NCBI RefSeq assembly: GCF_000620045.1 | Contig: NZ_JHVH01000016.1 | Span: forward strand, 1-64,000 | DNA length: 64,000 nt | From: Halomonas halodenitrificans DSM 735 | GTDB taxonomy: Bacteria; Pseudomonadota; Gammaproteobacteria; Pseudomonadales; Halomonadaceae | Direction: 5' to 3' | Part shown: positions 41,088-49,714 of the stretch, piece after piece | Position numbering within the stretch: position 1 is the stretch's first letter | Layout of the letters: each line of letters opens with the position of its first letter | Notes under the pieces: generated by a model | The model's database searches: none | What the model was told of the DNA's origin: nothing | The model's input: the letters and a program-made list of their open reading frames with translations, nothing else | Program-made: the position numbers and the translations under genes

Positions 41088-44000
41088 GTCACGCCGTCGT
41101 CTGCTCAAGGGTGCCGCCGCCGCCGGCGGTGCCGCCACCTTCGCGGCGGGCTACTCCGGCCCGCTGGTCAAGATGGCCAAGGGTGTCTCCGGCAGCGCCG
41201 GGGAAAAGCCCGGCCATCGCACCTACGGCAACGCCCTGGCGCCTGAGTACCGGGTCGATCTGAACAGCGGCGAGCTGACGCCAAACCCCGATCAGCGCAC
41301 CGCCTTTACCGTCTGCTACGGCTGCACCACCAAGTGCGGCGTGCGGGTGCGCGTCGACAACGAGAGCGACGAAGTACTGCGCACCATCGGTAACCCCTAT
41401 CATCCGCTCTCCTCCGACCCGCATCTGCCGATGCGCACCCCGGTGGTCGAGGCGCTGAAAAGCGTCAGCGCCTATCAGGAACAGGGCCTGGCCGGGCGCT
41501 CCACCGCCTGCGCCCGGGGCAACGCCATGATCGCCCAGATCACCAGTCCCCACCGCGTCACCGACTGCCTCAAGCGCGTCGGCGGCCGTGGCGAGCGGCG
41601 CTGGGAGCGTATCTCCTTCGAACGCCTGATCGAGGAAGTCTGCGAGGGCGGTGACCTGTTCGGCGAGGGCCAGGTCGACGGCCTGCGCGCCATCCACAAC
41701 CACGACGAGCCGGTCGATCCGGACAACCCCGAGTACGGCCCCAGGGCCAACCAGCTGCTGATGATGGAGGCCACCGATTACGGCCGCTCGGCGCTGCTCA
41801 AGCGCTTCGGCTTCAACGCCTTCGGCACCCGCAACTACGGCCACCACGGCTCCTACTGCGGCCTGGCGTTCCGCATGGGCTCCGGCGCGGTCATGGACGA
41901 CATGGCCGGCTACGCCCACGTCAAGCCGGACTACACCAACGCCAGGTTCGCGCTGTTCATCGGCACCGCGCCGAGCCAGGCGGGCAACCCCTTCAAGCGC
42001 CAGGGCCGGCTGCTGGCCGAGGCACGCTCCACCGGCAGCCTGGACTACATCGTCGTCGATCCAGGCCTCAACGCCGCGGCCTCCCACGCCGCCGGCGAGC
42101 GCAGCCGCTGGGTGCCGATTCGCCCGGCCAGCGATACCGCCTTCGCCATGGCCATGATCCAGTGGCTGATCGCGCACGAGGCCTACGCCGCCGACTACCT
42201 GGCCATTCCCAGCCCTCGGGCCGCCGAGGCCGCCGACGAGAACGGCCACACCAACGCCACCCACCTGGTGATCGAGAACGCGGACCATCCGCGCCGCGGC
42301 CACTTCCTGCGCCTGTCCGACCTGGGCCGGGCCGAGGCGGACAGCGACGCCGACGACCTGCTGGTGGTGGACACCGACGGCGAGCTCAAACCCAGCGCCG
42401 AGGTCGCCAAGGCGACGCTGTTCGTCGAGCGTGACATCGAAGGCCCGGTGGGCAGCCTTCGGGTCAAGAGCAGCCTGACCAAGCTGCGCGACTCCGCCAA
42501 CGAGTACAGCCTGGAGGAGTACGCCGAGCAGTGTGGCATCGAGGCTCGCCTCATTCGGCGCATCGCCGAGCGTTTCGCCGCCTATGGCCGCGAGGCCGTG
42601 GTCGACACCCACGGCGGCATGATGTCGGCCACCGGCTTCTACGGCGCCTATGGCCTGCTGATGCTCAACCTGCTGGCGGGCAGCTTCAACCGCCAGGGCG
42701 GCGCCGCCCTGGGCGGCGGCAAGTTCAACGGCACCGGCAGCGGCCCGCGCTACGACCTGTCGGGCTTCCCCGGCAAGCGCGGCCCCCAGGGCGTGTTCGT
42801 GTCGCGCACGCGCTTCGCCTACGAGGATACCTCGGAGTACCGCCGCAAGGTGGATGCCGGCGAGAACCCCTACCCGGCCAAGGCACCCTGGCGCTCCCTG
42901 GCACCCCCCATCCTTACCGAGCAGCTGTCCTCGGCGCTGGACGGCTACCCCTACCCGATCAAGGCGGTGATCGGCTGCATGGCCAACCCCCTCTACGGCC
43001 AGGCCGGACTTGAAACCACCATCGGCGAAAAGCTCAAGGATCCCGGCAACCTGGGGCTTTACGTGGCCATCGACGGCTTCATCAACGAGACCAACCGCTA
43101 TGCCGACTACATCGTGCCGGACTCGGTGATGTACGAGGTATGGGGCTTTACCGGCGCCTGGAGCGGTACCCTGACGAAGATGACCACCGCCTGCTGGCCC
43201 ATCGTCGAGCCCCGCCAGCAGAAGACCGCCGAGGGCGAACCGGTGAGCATGGAGGCCTTCTTCATCGCCGCCGCCAAGCGGCTGGGGCTGCCCGGCTTCG
43301 GCGACGAGGCCATTCCCGGCGCCGACGGCAGGCTCCATCCGCTCAACCGCGCCGAGGACTTCTTCCTGCGCGCGGCGGCCAATATCGCCCACCAGGGCGA
43401 ACCGCTGCCCGCGGCGAGCGACAGCGATATTCGGCACGGCGGCATCGAGCCGCTGCTCGGCAAGCTCGAGCGTACCCTGCCGGAGAGCGAGCGCGGCCCG
43501 GTGGCCTATCTCTATGCCCGGGGCGGGCGCTTCGAGGAACACGACGCCGCCTACGCCGCGGACAAGAAGCTCGGCCATGCCTGGTCGCGGCCACTGTGTG
43601 TCTACAACCCCCGGGTCGGCACCGCCTTCGACAGCCAGACCGGCGAGCGCCTGGCCGGCACGCCCCGCCTGCAGCAGGCCCGGATGTCCGATGGGCGCCT
43701 CATGCGTGAGGTCTACCCCGAGGACGAATGGCCACTGCTGGCGTTCTCCTACAAGTCCAACGTCATGAACTCCTACGCCATCGGCCTGGAGCGGCTGCGC
43801 ATGATCAAGCCCTACAACCCGGTGCTGCTGCATACCCAGGACGCGGCTCGTCATGGCATCCAGCATGGCGACACCGTGCGCATCGAAAGCCCCGGCAACA
43901 CGGTCACCGCCCTGGCGCTGGTCAGCGACGGCGTGATGCAGGGGGCCCTGGGCATCGAGCACAGCTTCGGTCACACCGAGCTGGGCGCCAGCCAGCACAT

Positions 44001-44172
44001 CGTCGACGGCGAGGCCTTCTCCGGCAATGACTGGGTCGGGGCCGGCATCAACATCAACGACCTGGGGTTCGCCGACCCCACTCGCGAGGTCGCCGGCACC
44101 TGGCTTGAGGGCGTCAGCGGCGCCTCCGTGCGTCAGGGCCTGCCGATTCGCATCTCCCGCGTCGACGCCTGA
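41080..44172 (+). CDS. Molybdopterin oxidoreductase, tetrathionate/selenate-reductase type (TtrA-like)
   Basis: A 1030-residue catalytic subunit. The Tat signal is KSRRRLLKGAAAAGGAATFAAG. A 4Fe-4S cluster is bound by C79, C82, C86 and C144 (CYGCTTKC and STACARG). C260 in HHGSYCGLAF is a good candidate for the Mo ligand. Length and overall pattern fit TtrA, which is longer than most DMSO-reductase-family enzymes; related types include SrdA (selenate) and ArrA (arsenate). Operon order B-C-A is the same in ttr and srd operons. No ttrRS sensor genes are present; an FNR box controls the operon instead. The substrate is therefore uncertain: tetrathionate, selenate or another oxyanion. Confidence 0.85.
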   Translation: MDKSRRRLLKGAAAAGGAATFAAGYSGPLVKMAKGVSGSAGEKPGHRTYGNALAPEYRVDLNSGELTPNPDQRTAFTVCYGCTTKCGVRVRVDNESDEVLRTIGNPYHPLSSDPHLPMRTPVVEALKSVSAYQEQGLAGRSTACARGNAMIAQITSPHRVTDCLKRVGGRGERRWERISFERLIEEVCEGGDLFGEGQVDGLRAIHNHDEPVDPDNPEYGPRANQLLMMEATDYGRSALLKRFGFNAFGTRNYGHHGSYCGLAFRMGSGAVMDDMAGYAHVKPDYTNARFALFIGTAPSQAGNPFKRQGRLLAEARSTGSLDYIVVDPGLNAAASHAAGERSRWVPIRPASDTAFAMAMIQWLIAHEAYAADYLAIPSPRAAEAADENGHTNATHLVIENADHPRRGHFLRLSDLGRAEADSDADDLLVVDTDGELKPSAEVAKATLFVERDIEGPVGSLRVKSSLTKLRDSANEYSLEEYAEQCGIEARLIRRIAERFAAYGREAVVDTHGGMMSATGFYGAYGLLMLNLLAGSFNRQGGAALGGGKFNGTGSGPRYDLSGFPGKRGPQGVFVSRTRFAYEDTSEYRRKVDAGENPYPAKAPWRSLAPPILTEQLSSALDGYPYPIKAVIGCMANPLYGQAGLETTIGEKLKDPGNLGLYVAIDGFINETNRYADYIVPDSVMYEVWGFTGAWSGTLTKMTTACWPIVEPRQQKTAEGEPVSMEAFFIAAAKRLGLPGFGDEAIPGADGRLHPLNRAEDFFLRAAANIAHQGEPLPAASDSDIRHGGIEPLLGKLERTLPESERGPVAYLYARGGRFEEHDAAYAADKKLGHAWSRPLCVYNPRVGTAFDSQTGERLAGTPRLQQARMSDGRLMREVYPEDEWPLLAFSYKSNVMNSYAIGLERLRMIKPYNPVLLHTQDAARHGIQHGDTVRIESPGNTVTALALVSDGVMQGALGIEHSFGHTELGASQHIVDGEAFSGNDWVGAGININDLGFADPTREVAGTWLEGVSGASVRQGLPIRISRVDA

Positions 44173-44197
44173 CCGACACGTCGCCACTGCACCAGAC

Positions 44198-44228
44198 AAC
44201 GCGTGTCGGGAAACCGGCACGCGTTTTT
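44198..44228 (+). terminator. Rho-independent terminator after the molybdoenzyme operon
   Basis: A 12-bp stem (AACGCGTGTCGG / CCGGCACGCGTT, one wobble pair) with a GAAA tetraloop ends in five T. It separates the ttr-like operon from the selD fusion gene. Confidence 0.92.
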
Positions 44229-44279
44229 GCTTTAAACTGTGCCCGCGCCAATACCCACCAACCCAGAGCGACCCTGACC

Positions 44280-46571
44280 ATGCAGCCACCGCAGCAACCG
44301 GTCCTGCGCGATATTGTCCTCGTCGGCGGCGGGCACACCCATGTCGGTGTGCTGAAGCGCTTCGCCATGAATCCCGAGCCGGGCGTCAGGCTGACCCTGA
44401 TCTGCCGAGACACCCATACCCCCTACTCGGGCATGCTGCCGGGCTACATCGCCGGACACTATTCCTACGACGAGGTGCATATCGACCTGCGCCGGCTGGC
44501 GGAGCATGCCGGGGCACGCTTCTTTCGCGACGAGGCCGTGGGCATCGACCACGAGGCCCGCCGCGTGCTCTGTCGCTCGCGCCCCTCGGTGCCCTATGAC
44601 TGGATGTCGATCAATATCGGCTCGACCCCCCATGTGGAGGCGGTCAGCGGCGCCGGCGAGCATGCCATCCCGGTCAAGCCGATTCACCGCTTCAACGATC
44701 GCTGGCAATCCCTGCTCCACCGCCTCGAGGCACACCCGGGACGGACCCGCGTCGCGGTGGTGGGCGGCGGTGCCGGCGGCGTCGAGCTGCTGCTGGCCAT
44801 GCAGTACCGGTTAAGCAGGGAGCTGACCGCCCGGGGACGCGACCCGGACGAGCTCTCCTTCTCGCTTTTCACCCGTGGCGAGAAGCTCCTGGCGACCCAC
44901 AACCCCCGGGTACGCGCCCGCTTCCAGCGGATCCTGGCCCGGCGAGGCGTCGAGGTTCATACCGCCATCGAGGTCGTGGACGTCGAGGCGCAGCGCCTGC
45001 AGACCGCGGACGGCACCTGGCACCCCGCCGACGAGATCGTCTGGGTCACCAACGCCGGCGGCGCCCCCTGGCTGCGCGATACGCGGCTGAGCCTCGACGA
45101 CGCCGGCTTTATCGAAGTCGGCGATACCCTGCAGACACCATCGGACCCGCGGATCTTCGCCGCTGGCGATATCGCTCATCAGCTCGGCTTCCCCCGCGAG
45201 AAGGCCGGCGTCTTCGCCGTGCGTCAGGGGCGACCGCTGGCCGACAACCTGCGTGCCGCCGTGACCGGGCGCCCCCTGACGCCCTACCGCCCCCAGGCCA
45301 AGTGGCTGGCGCTGATCACCACCGGCGGCCCCCATGCCGTGGCCTCCCGGGGCTGGCTCTGCCTGGCCGGCGACTGGGTATGGCGCTGGAAGGACTGGAT
45401 CGATCGGGGCTTCATGGCGAAGTTCAACGACTTGCCGGCCATGGAAGAACCCTCGGGCGGGGCTGCGAAGAGCAGTCGGGTGGTGCTGAATGAAGAGGAA
45501 AACACCCAGGCGGCCTCGGCGCTTGCCATGCGCTGCGGGGGCTGTGGGGCCAAGGTGGGTGCATCGGTGCTTTCCAGGGCCCTGGCGACTCTCGACCCGG
45601 TGGCCCGCGAGGAGGTGAAGGTCGGCCTGCATGCCCCGGACGACGCCGCCGTGGTACGCGTCCCGCCGGGCAAGGACATGGTGCACAGCATCGATTTCTT
45701 CCGCGCCTTCATCGATGACCCCTATGTCTTCGGCAAGATCGCCGCCAACCACGCCCTGGGCGATATCTTCGCCATGGGTGCCGAGGCCCAGACCGCCACC
45801 GCCGTGGCCACGGTGCCCCAGGGGCTCGAGGCCAAGGTGGAGGATACCGTTCACCAGATGATGTGCGGCGCCGTGGAGGTCCTCGACGCGGCGGGCTGCG
45901 CCCTGGTCGGCGGGCATACCGGCGAAGGCGGCGAGCTGGCCCTGGGGTTTGCCGTCAATGGGCTGATCGATGCCGACCCCGACAGCGACTCGGGGCCCCT
46001 CACCAAGGGTGGCCTGCGTCCCGGTCAGGCGTTGATCCTGACCAAGCCCATCGGTACCGGCACCCTGTTCGCCGCCCACGCCCGCCTCCAGGCCCGGGGT
46101 CGCTGGATCGATGCCGCCCTGGCGAGCATGTGCCAGTCCAGCCGCCAGGCGGCAGACTGCCTGCGCGAGCACGGCGCCACCGCCTGCACCGACCTCACCG
46201 GCTTCGGCCTGCTGGGGCACCTGGTCGAGATGACGCGCCCCGCGGGCGTGGATGCCGAGATCGACCTGGCGGCCCTGCCGCTGCTCGAGGGTGCCGAGGA
46301 GACCGTGGCGGCCGGCATCCTGAGCTCTCTGCAGCCGGCCAACGTGCGCCTGCGCCGGGCCATCCACGACCCGGCCCGATGGCACGGACACCCCCGTTAT
46401 CCGCTGCTCTTCGATCCCCAGACCGCCGGCGGCCTGCTGGCCGGCGTGCCTGCCGAACGCGCCGAGGACTGCCTGGCGGCCCTGCAGGCCCTGGGCTACG
46501 CGCAAGCCGCCCTGGTCGGCCGGGTCATTGCCCCCGGCGAGGCGCTGGAGCCCATTCACCTCAAGGATTGA
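44280..46571 (+). CDS. selD: Fusion of NADH-dehydrogenase-like flavoprotein and selenide, water dikinase (SelD)
   Basis: A 763-residue two-domain protein. Residues 1-390 are a pyridine-nucleotide-disulfide oxidoreductase/Ndh-2-like flavoprotein (FAD fold DIVLVGGGHTHVGVLKRF, second dinucleotide fold VAVVGGGAGGVELLLAMQYRL, FAD-end IFAAGDIAHQLG). From about 415 it is SelD, which makes selenophosphate from selenide and ATP: RCGGCGAKVGASVLSRAL with C419/C422 and K425 as candidates for the catalytic Cys and Lys, then HAPDDAAVVRVPPG, HSIDFFRAFIDDPYVFGKIAANHALGDIFAMGA and TDLTGFGLLGHL. Such fusions are known in other bacteria; the flavin part may feed reduced selenium. The usual Sec position is Cys here. 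Confidence 0.94.
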   Translation: MQPPQQPVLRDIVLVGGGHTHVGVLKRFAMNPEPGVRLTLICRDTHTPYSGMLPGYIAGHYSYDEVHIDLRRLAEHAGARFFRDEAVGIDHEARRVLCRSRPSVPYDWMSINIGSTPHVEAVSGAGEHAIPVKPIHRFNDRWQSLLHRLEAHPGRTRVAVVGGGAGGVELLLAMQYRLSRELTARGRDPDELSFSLFTRGEKLLATHNPRVRARFQRILARRGVEVHTAIEVVDVEAQRLQTADGTWHPADEIVWVTNAGGAPWLRDTRLSLDDAGFIEVGDTLQTPSDPRIFAAGDIAHQLGFPREKAGVFAVRQGRPLADNLRAAVTGRPLTPYRPQAKWLALITTGGPHAVASRGWLCLAGDWVWRWKDWIDRGFMAKFNDLPAMEEPSGGAAKSSRVVLNEEENTQAASALAMRCGGCGAKVGASVLSRALATLDPVAREEVKVGLHAPDDAAVVRVPPGKDMVHSIDFFRAFIDDPYVFGKIAANHALGDIFAMGAEAQTATAVATVPQGLEAKVEDTVHQMMCGAVEVLDAAGCALVGGHTGEGGELALGFAVNGLIDADPDSDSGPLTKGGLRPGQALILTKPIGTGTLFAAHARLQARGRWIDAALASMCQSSRQAADCLREHGATACTDLTGFGLLGHLVEMTRPAGVDAEIDLAALPLLEGAEETVAAGILSSLQPANVRLRRAIHDPARWHGHPRYPLLFDPQTAGGLLAGVPAERAEDCLAALQALGYAQAALVGRVIAPGEALEPIHLKD

Positions 46572-46603
46572 TCTCGGCGGGGCTCGATGTCGCGCGGGGC
46601 GGG

Positions 46604-46634
46604 GCCGGGGCAGTCGTAATGTCCCCGGCTTTTT
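46604..46634 (+). terminator. Terminator between selD and the selenate-type ABC genes
   Basis: GCCGGGG pairs with CCCCGGC over a 12-base loop and runs into five T. It makes the ABC genes a separate or partly separate transcript. Confidence 0.75.
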
Positions 46635-46694
46635 GACAAAATTGGCTCGGCTCACTCCTCTTCCTGCCTCGCCCATCACCGCAAGGAACACCTC

Positions 46695-47561
46695 ATGCCG
46701 CAACGCCTCTCCTTCGTCTTGTCGGTGGCATTGCCGCTGCTGCTTGCCGCCCCGCTGGCCGCGGCGGACCCCTTCGTGTTTACCGCCATCCCCGACGAGG
46801 ACGAGACACGCCTGCAGCAGCGCTTCCAGAAGGTCGCCGATTATCTCGCCGACGAACTGGAGGTCGAGGTGCGCTTCGTGCCGGTGAAATCCTATGCCGC
46901 GGCGGTCACCGCCTTTCGCAACGACCAGGTGCAGCTGGCCTGGTTCGGCGGCCTCTCCGGCGTTCAGGCCCGCGAGCGCGTGCCCGGCTCCAGGGCACTG
47001 GCCCAGGGCGTCGAGGACGCCGAGTTCCGGACCTACTTCATCGCCCACGAAAGCACCGGCCTGGATGAGGACACGGGGCTGGTCGACGCCATGCGCGACA
47101 TGACCTTCACCTTCGGCTCCAAGGGCTCCACATCCGGCCGCCTGATGCCCGAGCACTACCTGCGCGAGGCCTTCGGCGAGGCACCCGAAGCGGTCTTCTC
47201 CCGCGTGGGCTTCAGCGGCAACCACAGCCGCACCGCCTCGCTGGTCGCCTCCGGGGCCTATCAGCTGGGGGCGCTCAACTACACCGTGTGGGAGAACGAG
47301 CTCGAGGCCGGCAATATCGACCTCGACGGCGTCGAAGTGGTCTGGAAGACCCCGACCTATCCGGACTACCAGTGGACGATCCGCGGCGGCATCGACGAGC
47401 GCTTCGGCGAAGGCTTCGCCGACCGCGTCCAGCAGGCGTTGCTCGATATGGACGACCCGGACCTGCTCGAGAGCTTCCCGCGCTCCGGCTTCATTCCGGT
47501 GGACAACGACGACTACGAGGTCATCCGCCAGGTCGGCCAGCAGCTCGACATCCTCGACTGA
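46695..47561 (+). CDS. Putative selenate/selenium-oxyanion ABC transporter substrate-binding protein
   Basis: A 288-residue PhnD-like periplasmic binding protein, signal peptide MPQRLSFVLSVALPLLLAAPLAAA. Core motifs: FTAIPDEDETRLQQRFQKVADYLADEL, FVPVKSYAAAVTAFRNDQVQLAWFGGLSGVQARERVPGSRALAQG and TFGSKGSTSGRLMPEHYL. This subgroup is annotated as putative selenate-binding because its genes are found beside selD, as here. The true ligand has not been shown from this sequence. The ATPase gene overlaps by one base. Confidence 0.88.
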   Translation: MPQRLSFVLSVALPLLLAAPLAAADPFVFTAIPDEDETRLQQRFQKVADYLADELEVEVRFVPVKSYAAAVTAFRNDQVQLAWFGGLSGVQARERVPGSRALAQGVEDAEFRTYFIAHESTGLDEDTGLVDAMRDMTFTFGSKGSTSGRLMPEHYLREAFGEAPEAVFSRVGFSGNHSRTASLVASGAYQLGALNYTVWENELEAGNIDLDGVEVVWKTPTYPDYQWTIRGGIDERFGEGFADRVQQALLDMDDPDLLESFPRSGFIPVDNDDYEVIRQVGQQLDILD

Positions 47562-48214
47562 TGACCTCGCTCGCCCTCACGGACCTGGTAGCCGATTACG
47601 GCGGAGAACGCGTGATCGGCCCGCTCGACCTGACGCTGGCCCACGGCGAACGCGTCTCCCTGGTCGGCAAAAGCGGCGCCGGAAAGTCCACGCTGCTGGG
47701 CGTCATGCAGCAGCGCTGGCGGCATCTCGGTGCCGCCCTGATGCCCCAGCAGCTGGGCCTGGTGCCCTCGCTGAGCGTATTCCACAACGTCTATATGGGC
47801 GGGCTCGCCAGGCATTCTACCTGGTACAACCTGGTCACCCTGGCGCGCCCCTTCCGCCGCGATATCGACGCCATCACGCCCCTGCTCGAACGCTTCGATA
47901 TCGCCGACAAGTGCTGGGCCCCGGTCGGCGAGCTCTCCGGCGGCCAGAGCCAACGCGTCGCGGCGGCTCGTGCGATTCACCAGCGCGGCGGCTTTCTGCT
48001 TGCCGACGAGCCGATATCGGCCCTCGATGGCCCGCTGGCCGAGCGGGTGCTGACCGCGCTGGGCGAGGCCTATCCCACCTCAGTGCTGGCGATGCATGAC
48101 GTGGAGCTGGCCCTGCGCTTCACCGACCGCGTCGTGGGCATCGCCGACGGCAGGATCGCCCTGGACGAGGCCACCCACAGGCTGAACGCCCGGGACCTTC
48201 TGGAACTGTACTGA
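47561..48214 (+). CDS. Putative selenate ABC transporter ATP-binding protein
   Basis: A 217-residue PhnC-like ATPase. Walker A GKSGAGKST, a Q-loop in LMPQQLGLVPSLSVFHNVYMGGLARHSTWYNL, signature LSGGQSQRVAAARAI, Walker B FLLADEPISALD and switch His in VLAMHDVELALRF. The ATG overlaps the stop of the binding-protein gene (TGATG). It is shorter than average for the family and has no accessory domain. Confidence 0.9.
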   Translation: MTSLALTDLVADYGGERVIGPLDLTLAHGERVSLVGKSGAGKSTLLGVMQQRWRHLGAALMPQQLGLVPSLSVFHNVYMGGLARHSTWYNLVTLARPFRRDIDAITPLLERFDIADKCWAPVGELSGGQSQRVAAARAIHQRGGFLLADEPISALDGPLAERVLTALGEAYPTSVLAMHDVELALRFTDRVVGIADGRIALDEATHRLNARDLLELY

Positions 48215-48216
48215 TC

Positions 48217-49704
48217 ATGAGGCATTCGGCAACCGTACGCACCAGCCTGGGCTTCGTTGCGCTGGCCCTCGTCTGCCTCCTCATGGCCGACTTCCAGATC
48301 AGCGCCCACGACCCCTGGGCGGAGCTGGGGCGCCTCTTCCTGGGGGTGACACGGCCGAGCTTCTCGGCCATGGACTATCTCGGCGAGGCGGTCGTGCGCA
48401 CCCTGGCCTTCGCCTTCGTCGGGGTGGGCCTGGGGGCCGCGGCAGGCCTGATGCTGGCCCTGGTGTTCCGGCATCGCGCGGTGCGTACCACCTGCGCCTT
48501 TATCCGCGCCATTCACGAGCTGTTCTGGGCGTTGATCTTCCTGCAGTTCTTCGGCCTGCATCCGCTGACCGGGGTGCTGGCCATCGCCATTCCCTATGCC
48601 GGCATCTTCGCCAAGGTCTATGCGGAGATCCTCGACGAGAGCGATCCACAGCCGTCGACGGTGGTCCCCCATGGCGCCGGCGTGGTCTCGGCGCTTGCCT
48701 ACACCCGCTTCAGCCAGGCCTGGCCACACCTGGCCAGCTACACCGCCTATCGACTAGAGTGCGGCCTGCGCTCCAGCGCCGTACTGGGCTTCGTGGGGAT
48801 GCCCACCCTGGGCTTCTACCTGGAGTCCTCGTTCGCCCAGGGCCAGTACGCCACGGTAGGGGCACTACTGCTGCTCTTCTACGCGCTGATCGCCACCCTC
48901 AAGCTCTGGGCCCGCCCGCGCCTGCTGCCGCTCTACCTGCTGGCCGCCCCCTTCCTGCTCGGCGACGGCCTGCCGATACGCTGGCAGAGCGTCTCGCGGT
49001 TCTTTACCGAGGATATCGTTCCCGAGCCACTGCGCCAGGGTGAGGGGGTCGCCGGCCTCGTCCCCTGGCTGGGCGATATACTGGCCAACGACGCCCTGCC
49101 GGGCCTCTGGAATACCCTGCTGCTGACCCAGATCGCCCTGGTGGCGACCGGCCTGCTGGCGCTCATGCTGTACCCGCTGGTCTCGCAGCACTTCACGGGG
49201 CGCCACGCCACCGGCCGACTGCGAGGCGCCCTCGGCCACGGCGTGCTGGTCATCCTGCGCTCGACCCCGGAATACCTGCTGGCCTTTATCCTGCTGCAGC
49301 TGTGGGGCCCCTCGATGCTGCCGGCGGTGGTGGCGCTGGCCATTCACAATGGCGGCATCATCGGTCACCTGGTAGGCCAGCGCAGCAACCAGATCACGCT
49401 GCGCCCGGATGCGCCGCGGGGCATCGAACGCTACGCCTTCGAGCTGACCCCACGGCTCTATGGCCCCTTCCTGGCCCTGCTGTTCTACCGCTGGGAAATC
49501 ATCATGCGCGAGACCGCCATCCTCGGCATCCTCGGCATCGCTACCCTGGGTTTTTATGTCGACAGCGCCATTCAGGAGATCCGCTTCGATCGGGCGATGA
49601 TCCTGATCCTGATCACCGCCCTGCTCAACATCGGCGTGGATGTCCTGGCTCGCCGCCTGCGCAACCGGCTGCGCCTGCGGCATACCGCCAGCTGCGAGCC
49701 CTGA
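48217..49704 (+). CDS. Putative selenate ABC transporter permease, tandem PhnE-like fusion
   Basis: A 495-residue inner-membrane protein about twice the length of a normal PhnE permease. Two permease halves can be seen: the first with ELFWALIFLQFFGLHPLTGVLAIAIPYAGIFAKVYAEILDE and LRSSAVLGFVGMPTLGFYLESSFAQG, the second with STPEYLLAFILLQLWGPSMLPAVVALAIHNGGIIGHLV and METAILGILGIATLGFYVDSAI-like RETAILGILGIATLGFYVD. Both coupling-type loops are present, so a single chain likely forms the whole channel. It begins two bases after the ATPase gene and converges on ilvD. Confidence 0.88.
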   Translation: MRHSATVRTSLGFVALALVCLLMADFQISAHDPWAELGRLFLGVTRPSFSAMDYLGEAVVRTLAFAFVGVGLGAAAGLMLALVFRHRAVRTTCAFIRAIHELFWALIFLQFFGLHPLTGVLAIAIPYAGIFAKVYAEILDESDPQPSTVVPHGAGVVSALAYTRFSQAWPHLASYTAYRLECGLRSSAVLGFVGMPTLGFYLESSFAQGQYATVGALLLLFYALIATLKLWARPRLLPLYLLAAPFLLGDGLPIRWQSVSRFFTEDIVPEPLRQGEGVAGLVPWLGDILANDALPGLWNTLLLTQIALVATGLLALMLYPLVSQHFTGRHATGRLRGALGHGVLVILRSTPEYLLAFILLQLWGPSMLPAVVALAIHNGGIIGHLVGQRSNQITLRPDAPRGIERYAFELTPRLYGPFLALLFYRWEIIMRETAILGILGIATLGFYVDSAIQEIRFDRAMILILITALLNIGVDVLARRLRNRLRLRHTASCEP

Positions 49705-49714
49705 CGGCCCGGGG

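Noticed and set aside
41089..44289. A 1066-codon open frame on the minus strand opposite the molybdopterin subunit
   Set aside because: It is the mirror of a strongly biased GC-rich gene; the translation has no family pattern and no ribosome site, and the sense strand encodes a clear enzyme.
39146..46571. In-frame UGA selenocysteine codons in the molybdoenzyme or SelD genes
   Set aside because: All frames are open through the catalytic motifs with Cys at the key positions; no UGA interrupts them, so no selenoprotein is proposed.
44811..47225. An 804-codon minus-strand frame opposite selD and the binding-protein gene
   Set aside because: Low-complexity translation typical of antisense frames in GC-rich DNA; it spans two real genes and a terminator.
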